From: Polytrichum commune
Taxonomy: Eukaryota > Streptophyta > Polytrichopsida > Polytrichales > Polytrichaceae
Direction of reading: 5' to 3'
Assembly (NCBI GenBank): GCA_950295325.1
Contig: OX485805.1
Span: forward strand, 20,571,501 to 20,635,500
Length of the DNA stretch: 64,000 bases
The notes beneath the pieces were generated by a model. It saw only the letters and a list, made by a program, of their open reading frames with translations. It was not told the origin of the DNA and made no database searches. Of this stretch, positions 24,284 to 35,130 are shown one piece after another. Made by a program: the position numbers and the translations under genes. Position 1 is the stretch's first letter, and every line of letters begins with the position of its first letter.

Positions 24284-24677
24284 GAGCATCCTCAGTCGGT
24301 CTAGGTAAAGCTCACTGCAAACCAAGACCTATCTTGCTTAAAATTGCTCAAAATTTAGAGGGAGTGCACCAAATCTTGCTTAAAAATGGATAGATCCTCC
24401 CACACTCCCTCTAAATGTCAAAAATTTGGAGGGAGTGTGGGAGGATCTTTCCATTTAAAGCAAGATTTGGTGCACTCCCTCTAAATTTTGAAAATGTGGT
24501 GTTTTCAATGAGGGATTTCACCTACGTCAAATTTTTACAATTCTTTGTTCTTGAGAAATATCTCACGTTTATTTAGGTGCGCTTCTAATGATGGTAAATT
24601 CAGTTTCTAATTTTAGGTCAGTCAAAAGATAGGTTTTGGTTTGCAGTGAGCTTTACCTAGACCGACTGAGGATGCTC
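24284..24677 (+). mobile_element. Harbinger-type MITE, family G
   Basis: TAA duplication at 24281-24283 and 24678-24680. Long inverted ends GAGCATCCTCAGTCGGTCTA and onward to about 48 bp (through CTCACTGCAAACCAA). A second inverted repeat sits inside: GGGAGTGCACCAAATCTTGC at about 24361-24380 pairs with GCAAGATTTGGTGCACTCCC at about 24460-24479, so most of the element can fold on itself. Confidence 0.82.
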
Positions 24678-24909
24678 TAAGTCCTTACTACTTTGTGCCT
24701 CATCCATGCCCATTATAGTACCAATAAATGGCAATGGTTTATATGGGGAAGATGCCGTACATATCCTCATTGGTCGGCCACCATGAGACATTCCCCATGG
24801 ATGCACACAAGTATAGTATGCATGTGGCTCTATTGGTCAATTCAATCCCCGATCACGCTCTTCTTTCCTTATGACTTGCATACTATAAGGCACAATCAAG
24901 GCCCTTAGG

Positions 24910-26068
24910 CAGTGTTCAAGATTGAAGTCTTCAATGCCCTTCAAACGCGATTTGGCCCTTCAAAATATACCTCTCTCAAAACAGCCCTTCAAAATGCAAC
25001 CCCAAACTCAAAATGAAAACTTCACTTGACGTCCTCAAAATTTTTACACCCGTCAACACTGTAGCGCTACAGTGACGAGGAGGTCGCTACAGTGACAACC
25101 TCAACACCTAGCAAATGATTCATTCAACATCGATCTGACTTGGAATTCAACTTTTTAGGTCTTGCAAAAGATTGGAATCCAACCCTTTCTTTGGTAAGCA
25201 TTGAGTCAGTGTTGTAGTGTGATGTGATTCAATCAATGTGAAATCAATGCTGATTTGGGTCTACAAATTTAAAGGTTTGTGATGTAATTCACAGGCTAAT
25301 CACGAATGAATGTTTTTTGTGGGGTGAAGGCCAACACACTGGTAGTGGTGGAGCATGATGGTGGTGGTCCATTTTCAATGCGGCCCGGCTTTTTAGCCCG
25401 AAGCACTATCCCGTAGATGAATTGGACAGAGGGACATTAACGGAACAATGGTTGAACCGGTTGGTGACACATTTCCGTTGGAGCGATGACCTTGTTAATC
25501 AATGCAATGCGGAATTGCTAGAATTCGTGGAGATGTTATGTTCCATTTGTGAACGCTGAAGTATGCAAGAAGCATGGGTTTTTTGTGGCAATGACCGGGA
25601 GTTCATGATTAATTGGCCAACTATGGCAAGCCATACTTGTGATCCCAACTAGCACTGTTGTTTGTGAGCGTGGTTTTTCAAAGCAAAATTGGGTTAAGAG
25701 TGAAAGGAGAACTAGACTCAACCTTGACACACTAGATGCTTTAATGAGGGTTAGTCTAAATGGGTTAGGAGTTGAATTCATGGATTGGGATAGTATTTTT
25801 GAATCTTGGAAAATTGGCACAAGAACCAACAAGCGTAGGGCATTATCACTAGAAGAGGTGGAGTTAGATGGTTGATTCTTAATTCTTCACATTGTATTGG
25901 AAGCATGCACCATATAAATCATGCATAAGTTTAATATGAGTTTTTTATATTTTATTTCTATATTACTGAATTGACGTCTTGAATTTGAACTAGCCCTTCA
26001 ACCGAAGGGCTCAAATTTTAGAGCCCTTCAAAATGAAACTCATATGAGGGCTTCAATCTTGAACACTG
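24910..26068 (+). mobile_element. Defective hAT transposon keeping the C-terminal dimerisation domain
   Basis: Ends CAGTGTTCAAGATTGAAG and its inverted copy, flanked by a perfect 8 bp duplication CCCTTAGG (24902-24909, 26069-26076), the classic hAT signature. The + strand frame at 25630-25875 encodes the C-terminal hAT dimerisation domain: IPTSTVVCERGFSKQNWVKS, then RRTRLNLDTLDALMRVSLNG, as in ZNF862/ZMYM-like hAT proteins. The frame is closed upstream by a TGA at 25606 and the catalytic part is absent (1159 bp versus several kb for full elements). The clean ends and duplication suggest a fairly recent insertion. Confidence 0.88.
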
Positions 26069-26074
26069 CCCTTA

Positions 26075-26501
26075 GGGCATCCCCAGGAGAGATAGTAAGC
26101 AACCCGCCAAAAATAATATATTATATGGTGTTTAGGGTGTTTGGGGAGCCCTCCATCTTGGGCAGGGCCGCTCATCTTGAGTCAGAGCCCACCAAAGCCT
26201 AGGCATACCCCCGGTATAATTAGGAAGCAATCAATAAGACAACGACACTTGTTATCTGACATGGGATAAAGTAGGATATCGGAGTATCTGATATTAAAGT
26301 AATCTCTTGGCGGGCCGGAGGAGGGCCGCCATATGAACCATTTATGGCGTTGGAAGGCCTTTACTATACCCGGGCCGCTTCTAAATTATGCCGGACCGGA
26401 CATTGGTGGGGATCAATTTATGCCGGTACCGCCACCTAAGAACCCGGGATGCCCCATTTTTGGCGTTGGCATGCCCTATGGCGAGGCTGCTGGGGACGCC
26501 C
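26075..26501 (+). mobile_element. Harbinger-type MITE, family M
   Basis: Left end GGGCATCCCCAGGAG; the reverse complement of the right end is GGGCGTCCCCAGCAGC; TTA on both sides (26072-26074 and 26502-26504). GC-rich interior, no coding sense despite an open frame at 26333-26542. The hAT element inserted exactly at its left border. Confidence 0.72.
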
Positions 26502-26504
26502 TTA

Positions 26505-28400
26505 TAGTCCATTGGATGGCAATTGTAAGACCCAAGGGCTAGTTCAAAATCATACCAAATGGGGGTAAGTAAGTACCAACTCCCTTAGCTTCACTTGGAA
26601 GTGTTTCTCAACAAGCCTAACCATGACATCAACAATCCACCCTCCCAAGACAAGTCATTTATCTTTGTTCACTTAAATCCTAGATGAAAGCTTCAAAGAA
26701 ATAGGTAATTTTTTCTTTTTGTCAAATAGAGTCTAGCATAAATCTATGCCATTTTATCCATTGATCAATTGTATCATATGTCTTAGTGCATGTGACATTA
26801 ACACCACATTAGTCTAGTTTAATGGTATACAAATAGCTACTTGGTTATTTAAATATTTAAATATTTAAATTGGTTTGTTTATGTTGTTAGAGCTAGATTT
26901 TGTTTCACGACATTGTCCTACACTAACTCCTCCCCTGCATATGCCTCTCTACCCTATGTACCTACCTAGCCCACCTTTGGCCATACATTCTCCTCATAGA
27001 AGACCTCCAAATCCATGATCATCTCCTCACACAACCCATTGCAAACATCAAACTCCACTACATCAAATTCACCTACAATCATGATTGTTTCCAAAAACCA
27101 TATGTACAATAGAAAACCAATAAATACACCCCACTCATTGTTGCCATCGCCACTAGAAGTTGGCAAAGTCAACCACTTATTGTCCTCACAACCCTCCAAT
27201 GAGGAGGAATCCACACTCCACCCTCGCAACCCTTACCGATCACTTTCAATATCTAATCCATACACCTAAAAACAATGCAAACCTAATTACACATCACTGT
27301 CATTCGTTTCCTCTATGCCATCATTCTTAACAAATGCAAATTTGAGACCCAACCCCACAATCAACTGTAGCAATCCCAACAATCCCCCTTCTTGCACACA
27401 CACACACACCCCCCTCCTTACCAAAACTCCCACCATTGCCCTATGGGGAATTTATTGATTACGTCTAGCACAACCAACTATACATAGTCCACTAAAAGGT
27501 AAAGTAGCATGCGGACATATTGACTCTTCATTCATGCCTACCTCCATGGGAGGCTTATATTTATATTTATATATCTTTAAACATCCTCCTATATGCTAAA
27601 ATTCATCCTTTTTTCTAACTAGATTAATGGACACTGACATTGTTGTGCGCATTATGCGTGTATATGGATAGGAAAAAAACAAGGAGACAATGTTGCTAGG
27701 CTCCTAGGGTATTGGGAGGGCTTTTGGCAAGTGGTGAGAGCAAGATGGATGGTGTGGTAGCCGAGGTGAGGTAGTCCAGCTCCAAGGACGACCAACCCTA
27801 CACATATCCACTTTCCAACAGTTTGGGATTGTAGCAATGGAATGTCAAGTTAACGACATAGTCACTTTAAGAGTTGAAAGACATTGAAAACCCGTGGAAG
27901 GACACATGCCTTTGTTATACTAAATACTGTAAAGAGTAAGTATTTAAAAACACAAAAGTAGTGTATCAACCCCAAACTACTATTTCTTCAAAGAATTTTG
28001 CATCAAAGTATTGGCATGGGCTCTTGTAAATACTATAGCACGCACCATACGGTGTAATTGGTGTATTCTCAACCTCAAAACCGAGGATGACATCGTTTTC
28101 AATCTTGTTTGTTTGTTATTTATTTGTGATAACCAAAACATACAATAAATCTCCACGCAATTTAAAAATCTTCCAATTTACAATTAACCAATGATAATGA
28201 TCAAAATTACCAAAAAAAAATATTTAATAAAAAGTCAATCTATTTTATATTATCTATATTTTCCTTGGAACTATACTTGTACTCTACATATGTTATATAA
28301 ACATAATGTGGGTGGTTTTTCTTAAGCTAGTTACAATCTTTGCTTTATTTGGTGTGGGCCATAATATTTTGAAATCAATATAATATTGGCCAGTCATCTT
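26505..28400. other. Intergenic stretch without recognised genes
   Basis: A minus-strand open frame of 87 codons (26966-27229) is the longest here; it is rich in acidic residues and has no motif I recognise. A CA run lies at about 27396-27410. No repeat ends found. Confidence 0.4.
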
Positions 28401-29260
28401 TTGTGCACATTGATTGAGCAAAAAATAAGTTGGTTACATCTTTGGAGAGTTGTTTCATTTTGCATGAGCATAGTAAATACTTTTTTACCACTTATTCCAT
28501 GACAAGTATTGTTTTGACATTAAATGCATATTTCAGAAGATGGAATAGTTCTTATTTTTCCATCACACAATGCAATTTGATTTTGTCACTCATCCGTGGC
28601 ATCCCATTGCCATCTAAGACTTACATTTGCATGTTTTATTCAGTCCCAAATATCACCTTTCATCTTGAAGGCAATGAACCAAAAAATCTCACACCAATAC
28701 AAAATATGTGGACCTCACAAAATATTAGTTGCCAAATTACTCCTTATGGTTGGTAGATGGACACCTAAATCCCATTGGTGCCCAACTCTTGGACGTTGTC
28801 ACAAGTTTCCTTGTCTACACAAGTATCATATTTACCTCTCCCTTTCTGGTGGTGTTTCGTGCACACCTTCATGTGAAGTTGTGGGCTTTGATAGTGGAAT
28901 ATATCCCACTGCATTTTGTGAAACATGAGGCAACAAATCATCCACATTTGGTAGGGCATGCGGCAACATCCTAAGCCTAAGCATAACATGCGATTAGTTG
29001 AGGCTTGTGGGCAAATCCTAATACAATGTAGACAAAGAATATTGCTCAATCTTTGGATGAGCAAGGAATACATTGAGCATCTTTCTTTCTTTCTTTTGGG
29101 TGGAATGGTGTTCATTGGTATGCAACGTTTATAATTGTTGTAAACAATGCAAAACCTCATGCTACCATTTGGGATTGTTGTTATCATGGCAACTATATCC
29201 TTAGCAAAAGGCATGTAGGAGGAACATTAATCCATAGGCATGTACGATGGTTGATTGCTC
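28400..29260 (-). mobile_element. Ty3/gypsy-like LTR retrotransposon fossil (pol fragment)
   Basis: On the minus strand near 29100-29214 the translation resembles the start of a gypsy reverse transcriptase (NGSMRFCIVY block). The rest of the region down to 28400 is too degraded to read with confidence. No LTRs were identified on either side, and many breaks are present, so this is an old, inactive piece. Family level only. Confidence 0.45.
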
Positions 29261-30404
29261 CTCCTATACTCTAGCACTTATGCATGGTGTAATTGTAGAC
29301 TATAAATGTAGGAGGGGAAGAACTTTTGACATTCCCTTGCTTACCCATATGACAACTACTGGACAAATGCACAACATGGCTTTCCTATGGGGATGAGGCA
29401 TTTTATCACCCATGCTAACCCCCAAGTACATAAAATTTAATTGCAATAGTTGGGTACAACATTGCTTGTAGGAGTGACTTGACACAGAATGTGCATGAAT
29501 GGACCTTGGGGTGATGTCCAAGTTTTACATGGTGGTGAAACAATGGCCACCCACACGAGGAGGGGGTGGCTAAGCACATATTTGCCATTGAAGAGGCGCT
29601 AAAGGACCACAATATGCCTCAAGAAGTCTTAGTGTGGGGGTTGCCCAAGAGGGGCCACACGCTACCTCCTAGGAACAACATCACTCTTTTAGTTTTCGTA
29701 AATTGAGACTTTAATACAATTGTTGTGATTGAACTAATGTTTGGAAATTATTCTCAAGGGATGTCCAACAATGTAAAAAATGTCCTTGTGTAACTAGGGA
29801 TGCGGCTTGTAGAACCCGTCAAAGTATGCATGAGTGTTAACCACAAAAGTGGTGATTGGCCACACTTTGGGGTGGATATTCCATTCTTTGACGGTGATGG
29901 GGTAGGGTAGTGAAATCACGGGGTAGTTTGTCCCGGGACATCCCCACTCTTAGGACTAGAAAAAATAGTCCTTGTGGAGCCATTTGGCCTCCTTAGCTAT
30001 GCACATTGGTAAGGGCATATCCCAAACTCCCAAGGAAGGAGCATGAGGCTAGTGAATGATAGTAATAGCTTGCATGGGGTTTGAGGCATGTCCCTAGGAC
30101 CGTAAGTCAGCATTGCACATCCATTGGGTCCCACTTGATGGTTGCTATTATCAATAAAGCAGCCACCTTTGAACTAATTGTTGGGCTTGGGGTGCGATGT
30201 GTAGGTTGTAGGGTGCCAAAAAATATTCCAATGCCTTTGCACCGGTTGTTAGCTACCAACCTCCCACCGCCCCATGCTATAGTTGACAACATACATACAT
30301 GCTTGAGTGTGAATTCTATACATAATTATGGAACATGGTTAATAGCAATCGTGATAGGAGGTGAAATGCTTTCTAGCTCCACGTGGCCTCTTGGAGTGGT
30401 ACCC
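29261..30404. other. Intergenic stretch, possibly more retroelement debris
   Basis: Sits on the upstream side of the gypsy-like fossil and may belong to it, but no domain can be recognised. Open frames on both strands are short and overlapping. Confidence 0.35.
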
Positions 30405-30407
30405 TAA

Positions 30408-30906
30408 GGGCCACTTCACACACGATAATGAGAGCCCATAAGCGGTACACTCCAAGCACTCTCATTGGTGGAAAAGGCGGAGCCACTCCAAGTTCGCTTC
30501 ACGCTATGCTTGAGGGACCAAGGGAGTATGTGAATGCAATATGGATGTAAAGTCTACATGGGTTTCAACATGGTATCGAATGGATCATGTTGCATGGTCA
30601 CTTGAACTATTTTCAAAAACCACCTCTTGAAGGTAGGCTTTACACAAAACTAGAAGACCATGGCACTTCCAATGCTCACAACCAATAACTTATTCTATTT
30701 TATCATGCGCGAGGACTTGCACGAATAAAAGTTCATTGAATGAGCATTTGGTTGAGGGCTTGATCACATATGACTTCACACTACACTTGAGGATCCGTGA
30801 CCACACTACATGATTTTGGGAGTGTGTTGGGACGGCCTTTGGACACTTTATTTTGGGTTGTCATAATTTCATGGTCACGGCTCTTGGCTCGTGTGTGAAG
30901 TGGGCT
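30408..30906 (+). mobile_element. Harbinger-type MITE, family A copy 6
   Basis: Left end GGGCCACTTCACACACGA after TAA (30405-30407). The right end GTGTGTGAAGTGGGCT is slightly worn and followed by TTA. About 500 bp, collinear with copies 3 and 4. Confidence 0.85.
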
Positions 30907-30909
30907 TTA

Positions 30910-32939
30910 CTACAGAACACATAAATCATCAACTTATACAACAATATGCATACAACCTCAAGGTGCCCTAAATAGATAAAATTTAAAGAACGCCATCGTT
31001 TCTTGTGATGTTCACTCACCACTTCCAGTCCTCAAGGTGCCCCATAATGAACCAACATAAGAATCACTAACTTATAATCTTCTCCTATTCTCCAATTTTA
31101 TCTTTTGGGGGGACTTTTTCCCAAGTGATTGTCAATTCAAGTGAGGCCCTCCCATAAAACTTTTCATGACAAAGAGACTTTTCACCTCATAATTAGTCCC
31201 TCAAAATAATTGTTGTTATATTATTAATTACTAGTAGCATTACCGTTATTTTTATTAGTGATGATGATGCACATTAGGTTCAAATTGGGTTTAAGGCCAA
31301 AGCAAATAGTATTCATGTATTTGCCAATTGCCAATTTGTAAGTCTGCTAAGTTATACGAAGGCATTTCAGGCTTTGCACTTGTTTCTAGATTGTTAGATA
31401 TGCTTCAATGAGTTTGGTGAGGAGGATTTTGTGGTGTCTACATATATTCATATTTATATAAAGTTGGACTAAGATCCAATTCATAAGTATAACATGCTTG
31501 AGTTGTATGGTAGGACCCTTCAATGTAATTGCATATACAAACAATGCTATGGTATATTGGAATTGATGTTTAAATTGCTAAATCAACCATGTAGTTTGTT
31601 AAAACAACCACAAAGATGCATCACACAGTCACATGATTTGTCAACATTAGATTTCTCATTGCACACGTGAAGTGAAGCAAGGTATCAACTCTATGTTAGA
31701 ACCAATAAACTTGGCCAACTTGGATGACAAGTCAGGGCCTATAGCCTATAGGTAACCATCTTTGTGGTCGTTTCAAACAATGTGTGGTTGATCTAACAAT
31801 CCATGCTTTATTTATCAATTGGTTATATACATCCAACATCAAGAAGTGCTATATTATGTTCACATGATATTTCAATAATATGTTAGTGTCAAATAATGAT
31901 CGAGGATTCACATATCTCCGATGAGAATTAGATTTATCGAAAGTACATCACCAAGTCCACCCATAGAATTACCGGTTTTGTTTAGTTGGTGCCCCACTAG
32001 ACCCACTAGGGTTGCATCCTATATCTTAGTCATGTGGGCCCAGTGACCATTTATTTATATGTCATTTGGAAGAAAAAAAATGATGCAAAAATTGACAATC
32101 CGCTCTGCTTCGATTTTTGGACTTTGAAAGTGAGATCATGCTCTTTGGATTTGCATTCTCAATAACCTTAATTTGATATCACACGCATAATTGGAAGTGA
32201 AAAGGATGAGAACATAGGGAGTGGTTGAAAATTACCAATCATTTTTAGAGGAATCTACAAAGCGTACTTCAATCTAACAAAGAAAAACCAAAAGATCATA
32301 ATATATGACCGGTTGGATTTGGCAACGCTAGGATTTGACTGATTATGCCCAAAAATCTCCCTGGACACTGGCGGTGTTGGCTTCATTTATAATCACCAAA
32401 TTTAGTGTACCGGCCCATACATACCATACATGCATACAAACTTCAAGAAGACCTTTCGACCAAAAAGCCAAAGGTGGCACACCGCTCCTTAGCTATTAAG
32501 TTACCGGAACTTAGCATAACATACTTGCATTCCTCTCTCCCGACTTTACACTTGGGTCCAGATTGAGGCCCAACCCTAACTCTCAAAATTTGGTCCAATA
32601 AGATCGTTTGGTTTCATCAAATCTGGTCCAAGGGTTTTATATTAGGGTTGGGTTTGAACACTCACTCATCCCATGTGGCATCCTAGGTGGCACAATTTTG
32701 ACACCAAATTTTCGGGTCAACTTGAGAGGATTGGGACGAACTTTTCCTTGGCCTTAACTCTCAACATAGGTTGGATTGGGCCCATCCATTGGATAATGAA
32801 CATCTCTACCATAGGTTCATGGAAGGTTAATTCTCTTCACTACACTTTCTCCTCAAGAACATTAGGACCTAAGAGTGGGCCTCATCACTTTACATGTGAC
32901 AAGGTTGGGCTTGAAAAGAGTTGATAAAAGTTGGGTTGG
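30910..32939. other. Intergenic stretch without recognised genes
   Basis: Two kb of AT-rich sequence. No repeat family, coding pattern or RNA gene recognised. Confidence 0.45.
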
Positions 32940-32947
32940 ATTGAAGG

Positions 32948-33297
32948 GGAGGCCACATGAGTTCAAAAACACTCGTTTTGAAATGGAGTTTGGTAAGTCA
33001 AGGTAAAAGAATTTGGCCTTGACATGCGCCTAACTTCGAGGAGCTGGGTTTGAAGATTGGTCACTTTTTTTTTGGTTAATAATGTTTGTTTCAAACCGTG
33101 ATCAGGATCGGGGGTTTTAAGGTTGCAAAAACGCCGTTTTGGATTGGAGTTGGAAACATACGGTTTAAACCCCCAAAAGTGATCAACCTTGAAACCCAGC
33201 TCCACGAAGTGAGGCGCATATCAAGGCCGAAATTCTTTTACCTTGATTTACCAAACTCCCTTTCAAAACGAGCGTTTCTGAATGTGTGTGGCCTCCC
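32948..33297. mobile_element. Mutator-like foldback MITE, family F copy 1
   Basis: Two inverted arms of about 115 bp (GGAGGCCACA... AAAGAATTTGGCCTTGA... GAGCTGGGTTTGAAG) face each other across a ~100 bp centre. Flanks ATTGAAGG (32940-32947) and TTTGAAGG (33298-33305) differ at one base, as for an 8-9 bp duplication. Open frames here are only the two faces of the palindrome. Confidence 0.78.
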
Positions 33298-33309
33298 TTT
33301 GAAGGCTTA

Positions 33310-34483
33310 GGGCCGGTTTACACTACGGTGGAGAAGTCTACCGGTCATGAAAAAAAGGGCGTTTCTCAATTGTGATTGGTCGAAAATGCAACTCTTGACC
33401 AGTGGGTGTTTACACTAGGTGAAGAAAACAATGGTGGTGAACTTTTCTCATGGATGATAAAATGACATGGCCGCCTACATGGCGGCACTTTTTGGAGTTG
33501 GGCTTCTCCGGCCTCAAGGCCGGACAAGAAACTCGTCCTCCGGAGAAGCCCAACTCAATAAAAAATTAATTTTCAAAAACAGATCTGGACCGTAGATTTC
33601 AGATCTGGTTTTTTTCAAAACCCTAAGGTGTTGGCAAGCTTCTCTCTCTCTCTCTCTCTCTCTCTTTGCTGTAGTAGCTCCTTAGCGATTTTTTTTGTGC
33701 AATTTTTTTTCGCAATGGCTGGTTATTCACAATTTCAGTTTGGTAGTAGCCAAGATGAGGATGACCTCATTGGTAGTGAGAATTATTTTGAGCCCTCAAG
33801 GCAATTTCCACACCACCCTCTCCTTGCTCCCAAACAAAAAATATGCCATCATCATAATTGAAGCATTATGATGATACATGATGGTTTTTTGTATCGCCAT
33901 AGTTGAAACGATAAAATACTTCAAAACCATAAAGATCATAAGAGAGCACAAAATCTCTCTTCTTCGATTATTCATGATTGAAGATCAAAGATAAGAAGAG
34001 AGAAATTGATGAGGATGATTAAGAGGAGAGCATGTCTTAAATAATACCAAAGAGTAGTGCTTTGTCCAATGTGTATGGGTTTTCCCCTCTTCATTCTTAA
34101 ACGCCCAAGGAGATATTTATTTCCTACATGGGCCAAACTTGACAATTGGCAATTTGGCAATTTTCATTATCTTTTGAATAAAATTGAACATTGTATTACA
34201 CAATTCTTATGAACACAGTTCTTGTTGAAATCTTTTGATACAATGTGAATGTAGAGAATTATGGTTTTTTATCACAAAAAATCTTCACCATTAGGTGAAC
34301 TTCTCTTCTCCGCTAAACTTCTCCTCTAGGTGTTTAGACTTCAACCAGTCAAGACTCCTTAAGAAATATTTTATTGCCTTTAATTCTTCTCCGGCACATC
34401 CACCATTTGCCTCATATAACCATGTCTTGGCCAAGCATTCTTGACCAACCGGAGGCCTTCTCCACCGTAGTGTAAACCGGCCC
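33310..34483 (+). mobile_element. Harbinger-type deletion derivative, family B, with a short reading frame
   Basis: Ends GGGCCGGTTTACACTACGG and its perfect inverted copy, with TTA on both sides (33307-33309, 34484-34486). After a CT-rich leader (33643-33666) an ATG at 33715 opens a 48-residue frame (MAGYSQFQFGSSQDEDDLIG and onward, ending 33861). Its placement and leader suggest the first codons of an element gene (transposase or the Myb-like partner) cut off by an internal deletion; this is inference. A palindrome lies at 33502-33550 (GGCTTCTCCGGCC and complement). Confidence 0.8.
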
Positions 34484-34486
34484 TTA

Positions 34487-35130
34487 ACTTAGTGCACATG
34501 AGTCGGACCCCGAGCCGTGTATAAAGTGGGCCTCAGTTGCGCAAGATACACAGATACTTATGCATGATCATGCACATTGCACACGGCATAAGTTAGCTTC
34601 ATCAGCTTTCAAAGTCGAATATTTGAGGCAAACATAACTCCAAACCTGTCAAATTACTGTTCCTTTATTAAACAATCCGTCACCGCTGCATCAATTATTA
34701 GTTGTTGCATCAGCAAAATGGGAATGAGTGGTGCTCAACCCCGCTTTGCACTGCAAATCATCAGAGAAAAGGGTACACACGGCTATTAATAGACACACAC
34801 CCATGTTACCTTGTGTACGAAATTCAAGAGGACCATACCACAACCTAGAAGTAAGTAGTACCTCACCTAAGCAGCTGCGCAGGAGGTTGACAATCTGGAA
34901 ATTGGTGTTGAGACTTGAAGCCTTTTGAAAAGTAGGAAAAAACAAAAAGTTGTGGAGTTTTTCAGAGATTCTTCAGGGGAACTGCTTCTGGGAACGGCAG
35001 GAGTATGAGGAGGGGCGGCGGCGGTAGTTACTGTGGACTCCCAGTTTTAGAAGGCTAGGCAAGGGGTGGAATTAATTAAAAAAGGAAAAAAACAACTTAA
35101 TTATTCAAGTGATCGCAGAACTCGGACAAT
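34487..35130 (+). promoter_or_regulatory. Upstream region and 5' leader of the aminopeptidase gene
   Basis: About 640 bp lie between the right end of a Harbinger derivative (34483) and the first ATG. No clear TATA box can be placed. A GC-rich GGCGGCGGCGG stretch near 35015 probably belongs to the 5' leader. The first 50 bases after the transposon resemble the 3' end of family A (a GTGTATAAAGTGGGCCT stretch near 34519-34536), so transposon debris reaches close to the promoter. The transcription start cannot be fixed from sequence alone. Confidence 0.4.

Noticed and set aside
26966-27229. 87-codon minus-strand open frame as a possible gene
   Set aside because: No motif, no splice partners and no leader signal; composition alone is not enough.
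28765-29214. 149-codon open frame taken as a host gene
   Set aside because: Its first part resembles a gypsy reverse transcriptase, so it is treated as retrotransposon fossil sequence, not a gene.
33086-33310. Open frames on both strands around 32.96-33.31 kb
   Set aside because: They are the two faces of a foldback MITE and read the same palindrome in opposite directions.
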